From Pseudomonas laurylsulfativorans (GTDB lineage: Bacteria; Pseudomonadota; Gammaproteobacteria; Pseudomonadales; Pseudomonadaceae): a stretch of DNA of 64,000 nt. The notes below the pieces were generated by a model. That model made no database searches, was not told the origin of the DNA, and saw nothing but the letters and a program-made list of their open reading frames with translations. Shown one piece after another: positions 8,804-17,993 of this stretch. The stretch covers positions 1 to 64,000 of the forward strand of contig NZ_MUJK01000003.1 of assembly GCF_002906155.1 (NCBI RefSeq), in the 5' to 3' direction. The position numbers and the translations under genes were made by a program. How positions within the stretch are numbered: the stretch's first letter is position 1; every line of letters starts with the position of its first letter.

Positions 8804-9391
8804 TTAGTGGTGGCGTGGCTTGAGAATCGCCGGTTTTTCGTCTGGCGCGTTGCACAGCAGGTACAGCGCGGTCAGGGCTTCCGGGATCTGCACGATCATG
8901 TCGTCCATCAGGTTGGCATCGGCGGCAATGTCGGAGAACTCCGGCTGCTCGTCGAACAGGCCCGAACCGACCATGATCGGCAGCAGCATTTCGCTGACTT
9001 CGTCTTCGGCGGTTTCGAACCAGGCTTCTTCGCGCAGGAATACGCCTTCCATGAAACCGATGCACCAGCCGCGCAGTTCGGAGTCGTCCGGGTCGTCGCC
9101 CAGGTCAAGGTCGCACGGCAGCTCGAACTCCTCGTCGGAGGCCAGTTGGCGGGCGATGTGGGCCTTGAGGCCGATCAGCGTGGCTTCGATCTCTTCGCGC
9201 TGGGCTTCGCCACTGTAATGCGGCTCTTCGGCGAACAGTGCGTCGATCCACTCACGGTCAGGAACGGTTTCGGAACAGATCGACAGCGCAGTGAGGTAGC
9301 CGTGGGCGGCCACATAGTCCAGCGCCTCGTCATGCAGTTCATCAGCGTCGAGGAAGACTTGCAGGCGGGTTAGTTGCTCAGCGAAGGACAT
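8804..9391 (-). CDS. UPF0149 (YgfB/YecA) family protein
   Basis: 195 residues from the chosen ATG (MSFAEQLTRL), preferred over an upstream ATG because family members begin here. The protein is acidic and alpha-helical. The core GWCIGFMEGVFLREEAWF and the DDPDDSELRGW segment are characteristic of the UPF0149 family. It has no SEC-C zinc-binding tail, so it is closer to YgfB than to YecA. Molecular function unknown. First gene of a likely two-gene transcript with the DUF454 gene. Confidence 0.85.
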   Translation of the reverse strand: MSFAEQLTRLQVFLDADELHDEALDYVAAHGYLTALSICSETVPDREWIDALFAEEPHYSGEAQREEIEATLIGLKAHIARQLASDEEFELPCDLDLGDDPDDSELRGWCIGFMEGVFLREEAWFETAEDEVSEMLLPIMVGSGLFDEQPEFSDIAADANLMDDMIVQIPEALTALYLLCNAPDEKPAILKPRHH

Positions 9392-9483
9392 TAAAGGACT
9401 ACCTTGGGGAATGTTCGATGCGGGAATTCTAGGCCTTCTTGAGCGCTTGGGCCAGCCGCACGGCATATTTGCCCCGTATTCCC

Positions 9484-9573
9484 TGTAGGAGCGAGCTTGC
9501 TCGCGATAGCGTTGGTTCAGGCTAAATCAATGTTGGCTGTGATGGCCTCTTCGCGAGCAGGCTCGCTCCCCCC
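9484..9573. repeat. REPIN, GAGCGAGC type
   Basis: TGTAGGAGCGAGCTTGCTCG at 9484 pairs with TCGCGAGCAGGCTCGCTCCC ending near 9570, spacer ~45 bases. It lies in the 391-base divergent gap between the UPF0149 gene and recQ. The rest of that gap holds only a possible -10 (TATACT at 9639) for recQ. Confidence 0.85.
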
Positions 9574-9782
9574 GTTTTTATGCACATCAGGTTTACCGGT
9601 GTCTTATCAGCGGTGCCCTTTGCCGGACAGGGCTCGGGTATACTCGCGCGTTTTGTGATGCCCTGCTGGTGTCACGGCTGAAATCTGAAGCGTCATGCAA
9701 TGCGCACTTACGATTTGTCGGTGCAGCGTTGCGGGTTCTGAACCAGCCTTGCAGGGATGTTTCGGTGATTTTTGGAGTTTCT

Positions 9783-11909
9783 ATGCTCGAACAGGCTCAA
9801 CGCGTCCTCAAGGACATCTTCGGCTACGACAGTTTCCGTGGCCGCCAGGGTGCAATCATTGAGCGCGTGGCCAGCGGCGGCGATGCCCTGGTCCTGATGC
9901 CTACCGGCGGCGGCAAATCCCTGTGCTTCCAGGTCCCGGCGCTGTTGCGCGAAGGCCTGGCCGTGGTGGTCTCGCCGCTGATCGCACTGATGGACGATCA
10001 GGTCGCCACCCTCGAAGAGCTGGGCGTAGCGGCCGCGGCATTGAACTCCACACTCAGCGCCGAGCAACAGCGAGACCTCGCCGCCCGCATTCGCCGCGGT
10101 GAAGTAAAAATGCTTTATCTGGCGCCGGAACGTCTGGTCCAGCCGCGCATGCTGTCATTTCTGCAAGGGCTGAACATCTCCCTGTTCGCCATCGACGAAG
10201 CACACTGCGTGTCGCAATGGGGTCACGACTTCCGTCCGGAATACCTGCAACTGGGTCAGTTGGCGGAAATGTTCCCCGACGTGCCGCGCATCGCGCTGAC
10301 CGCCACGGCCGACAAGCGCACCCGGGAAGAAATCGTCACCCGTCTGCACCTGCAAGACGCCGAGCGCTTCCTGTCGAGCTTCGACCGGCCGAACATCTTT
10401 TATCGCATCGTGCCCAAGGAACAGCCGCGCAAGCAGTTGCTGGCGTTTCTCGCCGAGCGCCGCAGCGATGCGGGCATCGTGTATTGCCTGTCGCGCAAGA
10501 AGGTCGAGGAAGTCGCCGCGTTTCTCAGCGAGCAGGGCTTCCCGGCGCTGCCATACCACGCTGGCCTGCCCAACGATCTGCGCGCCTACCATCAGAAACG
10601 CTTCCTCAATGAGGAAGGCCTGATCATGGTCGCCACCGTGGCGTTCGGCATGGGCATCGACAAACCCAACGTGCGTTTTGTCGCCCACCTCGATCTTCCG
10701 AAATCCCTTGAAGCCTATTACCAGGAAACCGGTCGTGGCGGTCGAGACGGCCTGCCCGCGGATGCCTGGATGGCCTACGGCCTGCAAGACGTGGTGATGC
10801 TCAAGCAGATGCTGCAGAACTCCGAAGGCGACGAGCGACACAAGCGCCTGGAGCAGCACAAGCTCGACGCCATGCTCTCGCTCTGCGAAGAAACTCGCTG
10901 CCGTCGGCAAACGCTGCTGGCCTACTTCGACGAAGACATGCCCGAACCTTGCGGTCATTGCGACAACTGTGTCGATGGCGTGCAGACCTGGGACGCCACC
11001 GAGCCTGCGCGTCAGGCGCTGTCGGCGATCTATCGTACCGGTCAGCGCTACGGTGTCGGGCACCTGGTGGATGTACTGCTCGGCAAGGACAACGAAAAGG
11101 TCCGTAATTTTGGCCACCAGCATCTGTCGGTGTTTGGTGTCGGCAAGGCGATGGCCGAGGGCGAATGGCGCTCATTGTTCCGCCAACTGGTGGCCCGTGG
11201 CCTGGCCGATATCGACCTCGAGGGCTATGGCGGATTGCGCCTGAGCGACAGTTGCCGGCCGCTGCTCAAGGGGGAAGTGACCCTGGAGCTGCGCCGCGAC
11301 CTCAAGGCGCAAACCGTGGCAAAAAGCAGCAAGAGCCAGGCAAGCCAACTGGTCCGTGGCGAGGAGCGGGAACAGTGGGAAGCCTTGCGCGCCCTGCGAC
11401 GCAAGCTTGCCGAAGAACATGGCGTGCCGCCGTACGTCATCTTCCCCGACTCGACCTTGCTGGAAATGCTGCGCAGCCAGCCCACCTCGCTGGCGGAAAT
11501 GGCCACGGTCAGCGGTGTTGGTGCGCGCAAGCTGGAGCGTTATGGCGAGGCCTTCCTCGAAGTGCTCGGCGGCCAGGTCGAGGCACCGAAAGCGGTGGCC
11601 GACGTGCGTCACGAACTGATCACCCTGGCACGGGCCGGCATGACACCGGTGCAGATCGCCGGTCAGTTGCAGTGCTCGGAAAAGAACGTCTACACCATGC
11701 TGGCCGAAGCGATCGGCAAGCAGCAGTTGTCGCTGGAACAGGCACTGGATCTGCCTGAAGACCTCATGGGCGAAGTGCAGGACGCCTTCCTCGACGGCGA
11801 AGGCGAGTTGCCGCCGGTGTCCGAAATCGCTGCGCTGTTCGCGGGACGGGTACCGGAAGGGGTTTTGTACTGCGTTCGCGCTGCCTTGCAGTCGGAATTC
11901 GAGATTTGA
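9783..11909 (+). CDS. recQ: ATP-dependent DNA helicase RecQ
   Basis: 708 residues from the ATG at 9783 ([15 protein letters not shown]), which has a GGAG ribosome site; the frame is open 114 bases further upstream but that part is not conserved-looking. Superfamily 2 helicase motifs are present: Walker A PTGGGKS, the DEAH box ([15 protein letters not shown]) and the arginine-finger region [11 protein letters not shown] four-Cys zinc module ([15 protein letters not shown]...CGHCDNC) and an RQC winged helix follow. A single HRDC domain (~545-615) and a C-terminal HTH-like region complete it. It unwinds DNA 3'-5' in recombination and fork repair. Confidence 0.96.
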   Translation: MLEQAQRVLKDIFGYDSFRGRQGAIIERVASGGDALVLMPTGGGKSLCFQVPALLREGLAVVVSPLIALMDDQVATLEELGVAAAALNSTLSAEQQRDLAARIRRGEVKMLYLAPERLVQPRMLSFLQGLNISLFAIDEAHCVSQWGHDFRPEYLQLGQLAEMFPDVPRIALTATADKRTREEIVTRLHLQDAERFLSSFDRPNIFYRIVPKEQPRKQLLAFLAERRSDAGIVYCLSRKKVEEVAAFLSEQGFPALPYHAGLPNDLRAYHQKRFLNEEGLIMVATVAFGMGIDKPNVRFVAHLDLPKSLEAYYQETGRGGRDGLPADAWMAYGLQDVVMLKQMLQNSEGDERHKRLEQHKLDAMLSLCEETRCRRQTLLAYFDEDMPEPCGHCDNCVDGVQTWDATEPARQALSAIYRTGQRYGVGHLVDVLLGKDNEKVRNFGHQHLSVFGVGKAMAEGEWRSLFRQLVARGLADIDLEGYGGLRLSDSCRPLLKGEVTLELRRDLKAQTVAKSSKSQASQLVRGEEREQWEALRALRRKLAEEHGVPPYVIFPDSTLLEMLRSQPTSLAEMATVSGVGARKLERYGEAFLEVLGGQVEAPKAVADVRHELITLARAGMTPVQIAGQLQCSEKNVYTMLAEAIGKQQLSLEQALDLPEDLMGEVQDAFLDGEGELPPVSEIAALFAGRVPEGVLYCVRAALQSEFEI

Positions 11910-11982
11910 GACATCTGTAGTGCTGATGTAACGATTCAGTACAGATCAAGCCTTGCCTCAAATCGAGGCTCATGCTTAGCTG

Positions 11983-11995
11983 ACTAATAATTAGT
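11983..11995. promoter_or_regulatory. Palindromic operator candidate upstream of the marR gene
   Basis: ACTAATAATTAGT is a perfect 13-base palindrome (6-base arms around one A), 34 bases before the MarR start in an AT-rich patch. MarR regulators usually bind such AT-rich palindromes in their own promoters. Confidence 0.55.
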
Positions 11996-12028
11996 TTTAA
12001 TTTATTTCAGCCTAACCATGAGTGTTTT

Positions 12029-12463
12029 ATGCCGTTAACCGATCAACACCGCTTTGGCATGCAGTTGGCCCAGATGTCCCGTGGCTGGCGTGCCGAACTG
12101 GACCGCCGGCTGGCGGGCATGGGCTTGTCCCAGGCACGCTGGCTGGTGCTTCTGCACCTCGCGCGTTTCGAAGAAGCCCCAACCCAGCGTGAGCTGGCAC
12201 AAAGTGTCGGCGTCGAAGGCCCGACCCTTGCCCGTTTACTCGACAGCCTGGAAAGCCAGGGTCTGGTGCAACGCCAGGCAGTACTGGAAGACCGTCGGGC
12301 AAAGAAAATCGTGCTCTGCGCACCGGCGCTTCCCCTGATCGAACAAATTGAAACCATTGCCACGCAACTGCGCCACGAACTGTTCGATGGCGTCGATGAG
12401 GCGGACTTGAAGGTGTGCATGCGGGTTCATGGGCACATCCTGGGTAACCTTGAAAAATCCTGA
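12029..12463 (+). CDS. MarR-family transcriptional regulator (SlyA-like)
   Basis: 144 residues. The winged-helix fold is clear: MSRGWRAELDRRLAGMGLSQARW (helices 1-2), TQRELAQSVGVEGPTLARLLDSLE (recognition helix) and the wing VLEDRRAKKIVL with the DRR signature of the family. Closest in feel to SlyA-type regulators, which respond to small phenolic or antibiotic ligands. No target gene is adjacent on the plus strand except the FimV-like gene 127 bases downstream. A perfect palindrome just upstream suggests autoregulation. Confidence 0.88.
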   Translation: MPLTDQHRFGMQLAQMSRGWRAELDRRLAGMGLSQARWLVLLHLARFEEAPTQRELAQSVGVEGPTLARLLDSLESQGLVQRQAVLEDRRAKKIVLCAPALPLIEQIETIATQLRHELFDGVDEADLKVCMRVHGHILGNLEKS

Positions 12464-12590
12464 GGCATAACCGAACGCCAGGTTTTTGAGATAGCGCATT
12501 GGGCAGACTATAAGAACTACTCGGCAATATCGTGTTCGTAACGGATGTACGAACGCGTACGTGTAGTTTTTGTAGATCTCAAGGATGCTC

Positions 12591-13841
12591 ATGCTCAAGT
12601 GTTGGCGATTGGTTTTGCGCGGTAGTTCTCAGTGGTTGCTGGCCGGGGCCGCTGTCACTTACTCGGCATGGGCGCCTGCGCTGGGCCTGGGTGAAATCAC
12701 CCTGCATTCGGCGCTGAATCAACCTCTGCGTGCCGATATCGCACTGGTGGATGCGGCTGACCTTGAGGAGAACGAGCTGTCGGTGAGCCTGGCAACGGCA
12801 GACGAGTTCAGCCGTGCCGGGGTCGACCGGGTATTTTTCCTCGACAACCTGAAGTTCACTCCGGTCCTGCGCGGTAGTCGCAGCTTGATCCAGGTGACCT
12901 CCAGCAAACCGGTTAGTGAACCCTTCCTTAATTTCCTCGTGCAGCTCGATCAGCCCAACGGTCGGTTACTACGCGAGTACACGGTACTGATCGATCCGCC
13001 GGGCTCGCCAGGTGTTGTTCCTGCCGCCGATGAAGCGCTTTCCAGTACCCCGGCATCCGCATTCCCCCGTGTTCAACCGGCCGTAGCGCCGTCACCCGTG
13101 GCAAAGTCGACGCCAGCAACTGACGTCCCCGAGTTGGATCCTGCCGTGGAACAACTGGCCGCCAGCGCCCTGCAAAACCACCAGTTGCAAACCACAGTCG
13201 ATGAGCTCAACGCAAAGCTGCAAGACCGGGACCAGTTGATCGCCGGCCAGAAAAAGCAGCTGGCCGAACTGCAAACCCAGTTGACGGAACTTGAGAAAGT
13301 AAAGGCGCAACCCATTGCTTCTGACGTAGTGGCGTCAGCCCCGGCTATTGCTGAGAACCCCGGGACTGGCTGGCTGCCGATTGCCGGAGTGTCAGCGCTG
13401 ATGGCATTGCTGGCGCTTGCCTGGTTTGCTCGCCGCCGGCGCCAGCAGCATGAGGCCACTGCTCCGGAGGCCCTGCCGCCGTATGAGCCGTTGCCCGAAC
13501 TCTTTACCGAGCCATCGGTATGGCCGCCCGTCATGCAACCAGCCACTCTGCAGCGCGACGTGGGGCCAGCCAATGAAGAGCTTGAGCTGGTCGATTGCAG
13601 TCATCCCATCCCGGTCGTTGCTGCCGTGGCAGTGGTCCCGGGTTTGGCGATGTCTGGCGAAACCGCCCCTGACGATGAGTACCGACTCAACTTGGATGAA
13701 CTGTCCATGGCGTCGAGTTGGGACGTGGTCATCCCATACGAGAACAAGCCACTGGCTGCCCTGGCCGTGATCGAGCCTGCATTCGCGTTAGAGGAACAAC
13801 CCGATCCTGCGGCTCGGACGACACCGGCCGGGCTATCATAG
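12591..13841 (+). CDS. Short FimV/HubP-like protein
   Basis: 416 residues from the ATG at 12591, which has AAGGA at proper distance (an ATG 6 bases earlier is too close to it). A signal peptide is followed by the FimV N-terminal domain (LGEITLHSALNQPLRADIAL to VLIDPPG, ~30-130). Then come a coiled coil (~185-225), one membrane segment (GWLPIAGVSALMALLALAWF) with an RRRRQQ stop-transfer, and a ~135-residue cytoplasmic tail. Full FimV proteins are about twice as long and end in TPR repeats; none is seen here. FimV/HubP proteins organise the cell pole and the type IV pilus. The role of this short version is unknown. Confidence 0.8.
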   Translation: MLKCWRLVLRGSSQWLLAGAAVTYSAWAPALGLGEITLHSALNQPLRADIALVDAADLEENELSVSLATADEFSRAGVDRVFFLDNLKFTPVLRGSRSLIQVTSSKPVSEPFLNFLVQLDQPNGRLLREYTVLIDPPGSPGVVPAADEALSSTPASAFPRVQPAVAPSPVAKSTPATDVPELDPAVEQLAASALQNHQLQTTVDELNAKLQDRDQLIAGQKKQLAELQTQLTELEKVKAQPIASDVVASAPAIAENPGTGWLPIAGVSALMALLALAWFARRRRQQHEATAPEALPPYEPLPELFTEPSVWPPVMQPATLQRDVGPANEELELVDCSHPIPVVAAVAVVPGLAMSGETAPDDEYRLNLDELSMASSWDVVIPYENKPLAALAVIEPAFALEEQPDPAARTTPAGLS

Positions 13842-13874
13842 CGGCGTCGTCAAACTCTGGAGTCAGGTCCCATC

Positions 13875-14162
13875 ATGAGCGCAAGCAAACCCGAAATCGT
13901 CATCACCTACTGCACGCAATGCCAATGGCTGTTGCGTGCGGCCTGGCTGGCCCAGGAACTGCTCAGCACCTTTGGTGATGACCTGGGCAAGGTTTCCCTG
14001 GTGCCGGGCACCGGCGGAGTCTTTCATGTTTACTGTGACGCCGTGCAGATCTGGGAGCGCAAGGCGGACGGCGGGTTCCCCGAGGCCAAAGTGCTCAAGC
14101 AGCGGGTCCGCGACCAGATCGACCCGGAGCGCGACCTGGGACACAACGACCGCACTCAGTGA
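13875..14162 (+). CDS. SelT/SelW/SelH (Rdx) family thioredoxin-fold protein
   Basis: 95 residues. The family's redox motif is intact as CTQC (VITYCTQCQWLLRAAWLAQELL). The rest, with FHVYCDAVQIWERKADGGFPEAKVLKQRVRD, fits the selenoprotein W-like domain with Cys in place of Sec. Physiological partner unknown. It starts 33 bases after the FimV-like gene and its stop overlaps the convergent exporter gene by 7 bases. Confidence 0.85.
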   Translation: MSASKPEIVITYCTQCQWLLRAAWLAQELLSTFGDDLGKVSLVPGTGGVFHVYCDAVQIWERKADGGFPEAKVLKQRVRDQIDPERDLGHNDRTQ

Positions 14163-15049
14163 GACGCAGCCTCGGCGGCAACGGCTTTCTTGCTGGAGCC
14201 ACTTGAGAGCCTGCTGGACACCACAATCGCCACAATGATCAGCGCGCCCCCCAGCAACATGCGCAGGGTCGGGTTTTCATTGAACAGTAGCCACGCAACG
14301 GTGATGCCGTAGACCGGCTCCAGGGCGAACACCACGGCAGCGGTGCGTGCCTTGATCACCGCGAGGCTGGCGACGAACAGGCTATGGGCGACACCGGTAC
14401 AGAACACACCGAGCAGGCCGATCCACAGCCAGTCGATGGTGCGCACTTCGCTCAATTGCGGTGCCGCGACCGGCAGCAGGCAGAGGGCAACCACCACGTT
14501 CTGGCACAACGCTGCCTGCACGGGCGGGACTCGCCCGGAGCTGGCACGGTTGGTCAGCGACAGCAGGGCGAACAGCAACCCGGAAGCCACGGCCCACAGC
14601 AGGCCGGTGGTGGCGCCGCTGGCCAGATCAAAGTCAGGCGTGACCAGCACCAGCCCGACACTCACCAGCAGCACCAGCACAATTTCGTTGGCGCGAATGC
14701 GCTCGCGGAAGATCAGCCCTTCAAGGATCACGGTAAAGGCCGGGAAACTGGCGAAGCCCAGCGTCGCAATCGCCACGCCTGCGACTTTCACCGCAATGAA
14801 GAAACTCACCCAATGCCCGGCCAGCAACAAGCCACTGAGCAGCAATCGACGCCAGTCCACGGCTTCGAGTTTCTGCCAGCGCGTTTGGCTGGCGAAGCGC
14901 GCAAAAAACGCCAGCGCGAGCACGGCGAAAGCGGCGCGGCCGAAAACGATGATCGCCGGTGACGCGGCCGCCAGTTTTCCGAACACGCCGGTCAGGCCGA
15001 ACATCAATGCGCCGATATGCAGGGCGCCAAGGGCAGTACGGGGAGTCAT
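14156..15049 (-). CDS. EamA/DMT-family drug-metabolite transporter
   Basis: 297 residues starting at the ATG at 15049 (MTPRTALGAL), which has AAGGA seven bases upstream; a TTG 18 bases earlier is less likely. About ten hydrophobic segments in two EamA repeats are seen, for example LLLAGHWVSFFIAVKVAGVAIATLG and FCTGVAHSLFVASLAVI. Substrate cannot be read from the sequence. It lies 71 bases downstream of an AraC-type regulator on the same strand, which may control it. Confidence 0.88.
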   Translation of the reverse strand: MTPRTALGALHIGALMFGLTGVFGKLAAASPAIIVFGRAAFAVLALAFFARFASQTRWQKLEAVDWRRLLLSGLLLAGHWVSFFIAVKVAGVAIATLGFASFPAFTVILEGLIFRERIRANEIVLVLLVSVGLVLVTPDFDLASGATTGLLWAVASGLLFALLSLTNRASSGRVPPVQAALCQNVVVALCLLPVAAPQLSEVRTIDWLWIGLLGVFCTGVAHSLFVASLAVIKARTAAVVFALEPVYGITVAWLLFNENPTLRMLLGGALIIVAIVVSSRLSSGSSKKAVAAEAASH

Positions 15050-15120
15050 TGCAATCCTTAACGACAATCGAACAGAGGCATCATTGAAGCGCGTAATCGC
15101 CCGGCAAGTCTGTCGGCAAA

Positions 15121-15885
15121 CTAGCGTTTTTTGTCGCCAGTCTCGCGCCGCAGTTTTCCGGGTGATGCCCCGAACTCGCGCAGTACCGCCGCCGCAAAGG
15201 CACTCTGGGAGCTATAGCCGACTCGGCTGGCAATCTCGCCGATGGGCAGCGCGGAGTTGCGCAGCAGGCTCACCGCGATGTGCAGGCGTCGGCTGCGGAT
15301 GTAGTCCATCGGCGTCTGCCCGCATTCGGCCACGAACCGGGCATGCAAACGGGCACTGGAGAGACCGGCCACCCGGGCCAGGTCGGCCACCTGCAGCGGG
15401 TACGCCGCGTACTGATCGATGTGTGCGTTCAGCGCGGCGTAGGGCAGGCGCCGACCGCCGACGGCCTCGGGTCTGGCGTTGTTGAGACTGGCCAGTAACA
15501 GCACAGCGCCTTGTTGTGCAATCAGCGGATCATCGACCGGACTGTTCGCCAGCCAACTGACCAATTGGCTTTGCCCGGCGTCCAGTGACAGACGGCCGGC
15601 GTTGTCGAGCAAACGTCTGCTGGACTCGGCGTGATCGCCCAACGACTGGGCAACCCATTGTTCGCCGGGCACATCCAGCACCAGGCAGCGGCTGCCATTG
15701 GGGCTGCCACAAGCATGATGAGCGCCCGACGGTATCACCACGAAACTCTGCTGGACCACCTGGCTGCCACGGCCGTCAACCTCGAAATCCAGGGCGCCCG
15801 AGAGCCCGAACACAAGTTGTGCGTGGTCGTGGCTGTGGACGATCAGGTCGTGGCTGTATTGGCGAAGCGTGAGGATCGGTCTCAT
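15121..15885 (-). CDS. AraC-family regulator with cupin sensor domain
   Basis: 254 residues. N-terminal cupin-like domain (HSHDHAQLVFGLSGALDFEVDG, then IPSGAHHACG), and a C-terminal double HTH (LQVADLARVAGLSSARLHARF and LPIGEIASRVGYSSQSAFAAAV). Such proteins usually sense a small effector and control a neighbouring transporter. The EamA exporter lies directly downstream and is the likely target. Confidence 0.9.
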   Translation of the reverse strand: MRPILTLRQYSHDLIVHSHDHAQLVFGLSGALDFEVDGRGSQVVQQSFVVIPSGAHHACGSPNGSRCLVLDVPGEQWVAQSLGDHAESSRRLLDNAGRLSLDAGQSQLVSWLANSPVDDPLIAQQGAVLLLASLNNARPEAVGGRRLPYAALNAHIDQYAAYPLQVADLARVAGLSSARLHARFVAECGQTPMDYIRSRRLHIAVSLLRNSALPIGEIASRVGYSSQSAFAAAVLREFGASPGKLRRETGDKKR

Positions 15886-16019
15886 CGCGGGTCTCCCGGT
15901 TCAGGGCGTCAGTCTACACCGAGCGGGCCTGTCAGCGCTGTCACAGGACTGACTCGTCGCTGTCATGGACCATTCACCGGGCCGGGGCAGACTTGGCAAA
16001 ACTTGCCAGAGGGTTGCCC

Positions 16020-16835
16020 ATGACCAGCGCCGAGCTCGCCAAACCCACCCGTAAGCAACGCGTACGGACTTTATGGATTTCCGACGTGCATTTGGGCACC
16101 CGGGATTGTCAGGCTGAACACCTGTCGCAGTTTCTCAAGAGCTATCACGCGGACAGAGTCTACCTGGTCGGCGACATCATCGATGGCTGGAAACTGCGCG
16201 GCGGCATGTACTGGCCGCAAGCGCATACCAACGTCATCCGTCGCCTGTTGACCATGAGCAAGCGTGGCACCGAAGTGATCTACGTCACTGGTAACCATGA
16301 CGAATTCCTGCGCCGCTATTCGAAGCTGATTCTGGGCAATATCCAGTTGGTGGACGAAGCCGTGCACGTCACCGCCGACGGCCGCCATCTGCTGGTGATC
16401 CATGGCGACCAGTTCGATGTGATCACCCGTTACCATCGCTGGCTGGCCTTTCTCGGCGACTCGGCCTACGAATTCACCCTGACCCTCAACCGCTGGCTCA
16501 ATCATTGGCGCGCGCGATATGGCTACGGCTACTGGTCGCTGTCGGCCTACCTCAAGCACAAGGTGAAAACCGCGGTCAGCTTCATCAGCGACTTCGAGGA
16601 AGCCATCGCCCACGAATGCGTCAAGCGTGAGCTGCACGGCGTGGTGTGCGGGCACATTCACCACGCCGAGATTCGCAAGGTCGGCGAGGTGGACTACCTC
16701 AATTGCGGCGACTGGGTGGAGTCGTGCACGGCACTGATCGAGCACTGGGATGGTTCGATCGAGCTGTATCGTCTGGCGGATGCCCAGGCGCGGGAGGCGC
16801 AGTTGAAGGCGGCCAGGGTTACCGAATTGGCCTGA
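16020..16835 (+). CDS. LpxH-like metallophosphoesterase
   Basis: 271 residues from the ATG at 16020 (ribosome site AGAGG). Calcineurin-type metal motifs are complete: ISDVHLG, GDIIDGW, GNHDE, VIHGDQFD and GHIHHAEIR. It matches proteins usually named UDP-2,3-diacylglucosamine diphosphatase-like, the lipid A step that releases UMP. It is longer than classical LpxH (~240), and fluorescent pseudomonads normally carry a separate lpxH. I therefore do not assign the symbol; a different phospho-substrate is possible. Confidence 0.82.
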   Translation: MTSAELAKPTRKQRVRTLWISDVHLGTRDCQAEHLSQFLKSYHADRVYLVGDIIDGWKLRGGMYWPQAHTNVIRRLLTMSKRGTEVIYVTGNHDEFLRRYSKLILGNIQLVDEAVHVTADGRHLLVIHGDQFDVITRYHRWLAFLGDSAYEFTLTLNRWLNHWRARYGYGYWSLSAYLKHKVKTAVSFISDFEEAIAHECVKRELHGVVCGHIHHAEIRKVGEVDYLNCGDWVESCTALIEHWDGSIELYRLADAQAREAQLKAARVTELA

Positions 16836-16857
16836 AAATTATCCGGTGTGTGTGCTG

Positions 16858-16888
16858 GCCTCTTCGCGGGCAAGCCCGCTCCCACATT
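16858..16888. repeat. Single REP element
   Basis: GGCCTCTTCGCGGGCAAGCC followed by CGCTCCCACA is one arm of the REP family seen across the window, here without an inverted partner. It lies between the convergent LpxH-like and HD-domain genes. Confidence 0.7.
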
Positions 16889-16903
16889 GGATATGCGCTA
16901 ACT

Positions 16904-17494
16904 TCAGGCCGGCGCGTGCTCTTCCATTGCCGCCTTGTAGATCGAGTTCCGCGGGTGCGCAAACAAGCGCTGCATCATCGGCTCGAAAAAGCTCAACGGC
17001 AGCGTGTCGTACGCCGGGTCAAACGCCGCCGCATCGTACTTGGCACAGAACTCGACGGTCGCCTGGTACTGCGGATGGTCCTGGAATTGCTCACGCAGAT
17101 GGCGATCCATGCCCAGGTGATGGAAGAAGTAGTAGCCCTGGAAAACCCCGTGCTTTTCCACCATCCACAGGTTCTCGGCGCTGACGAACGGCTTGAGGAT
17201 CGCTGCCGCGATGTCCGGGTGGTTGTAGGAGCCCAGAGTGTCGCCGATATCGTGGAGCAGGGCGCAGACCACGTACTCCTCGTCGCGACCATCGCGCCAG
17301 GCGCGGGTGGCTGTTTGCAGGGAGTGGGTCAGGCGATCCACCGGGAAACCGCCAAAATCACCCTCCAGTAACTTCAGGTGCGCCACGATCCGTGCAGGCA
17401 ATTGTCGCGCGTAGGCACTGAAGTCCGCGGCGATGATCGCCCAGTCTTCCTGAGTACCGTCCTGCATGTGGGTGAAGCGGGCATTGGCATTCAT
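16904..17494 (-). CDS. HD-domain protein with diiron-oxygenase-like metal ligands
   Basis: 196 residues from the ATG at 17494 (AAGAGAG upstream; a TTG two codons earlier is weaker). A full set of HD-type metal ligands can be placed: His57 (THSLQ), His81-Asp82 (LLHDIGD), His92 (NHPD), His115 (EKHGVFQ) and Asp154. From memory, the PhnZ-type mixed-valent diiron oxygenases share six ligands of this kind, with a 24-residue gap between the first His and the HD pair, as here. Annotation as a predicted HD phosphohydrolase (COG4341-like) is equally possible. The Mpo1-like gene ends 27 bases upstream on the same strand, so the two form a likely operon. Confidence 0.7.
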   Translation of the reverse strand: MNANARFTHMQDGTQEDWAIIAADFSAYARQLPARIVAHLKLLEGDFGGFPVDRLTHSLQTATRAWRDGRDEEYVVCALLHDIGDTLGSYNHPDIAAAILKPFVSAENLWMVEKHGVFQGYYFFHHLGMDRHLREQFQDHPQYQATVEFCAKYDAAAFDPAYDTLPLSFFEPMMQRLFAHPRNSIYKAAMEEHAPA

Positions 17495-17521
17495 AGGCAA
17501 CTCTCTTGTGACGGATGTCAG

Positions 17522-17833
17522 CTAGAACGGAACGCGCCCCAGGACCATGTCCCGGTACATGACAAAATCGCCGAGCAGGCTATAGAAGGGGTGTTGGAAG
17601 GTGGCGGGGCGGTTCTTCTCGAAGAAGAAATGCCCGACCCAGGCAAAGCTGTAACCCGCCAAAGGCAGTGCCCAGAGCAGCATCCAGGCGCCCCGACCAA
17701 TGGTCAGCGCCAGTATCAAGATAACCAGCGTCGTGCCGATAAAATGTAGTCGGCGGCAGGTACTGTTGCTGTGTTCGCTGAGGTAGTAAGGGTAGAACTC
17801 AGCGAAACTGTTGAATCGTTTGACGTTTTCCAC
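17522..17833 (-). CDS. Mpo1-like (DUF962) membrane protein
   Basis: 103 residues from a GTG at 17833 (MENVKRFNSFAEFYPYYLSE), which matches where family members begin; an ATG 81 bases upstream would add an unusual N-terminus. Two hydrophobic segments (HFIGTTLVILILALTIG and WMLLWALPLAGYSFAWVG) are followed by the family motif GHFFFEKNRPATFQHP. His21, His30, His68 and His81 are the conserved candidates for metal binding. Yeast Mpo1 is an iron dioxygenase in alpha-oxidation of 2-hydroxy fatty acids; whether bacterial relatives do the same is not settled. First gene of a pair with the HD-domain gene and divergent from an AraC regulator. Confidence 0.78.
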   Translation of the reverse strand: MENVKRFNSFAEFYPYYLSEHSNSTCRRLHFIGTTLVILILALTIGRGAWMLLWALPLAGYSFAWVGHFFFEKNRPATFQHPFYSLLGDFVMYRDMVLGRVPF

Positions 17834-17993
17834 GACTGCGATCTCTGTGGTTATTGTTCTGACTGCAAGTTGTTCTGCGGGTAGCTTATTTGAGTCTAGA
17901 GTGATCAATGGCATCAGCCAGTGACAATAGGCGCCACTTTAGTATCCTTCGGTCAATAGCCGTCACATGCGGCTCATCATGTAAGAAAACGCC

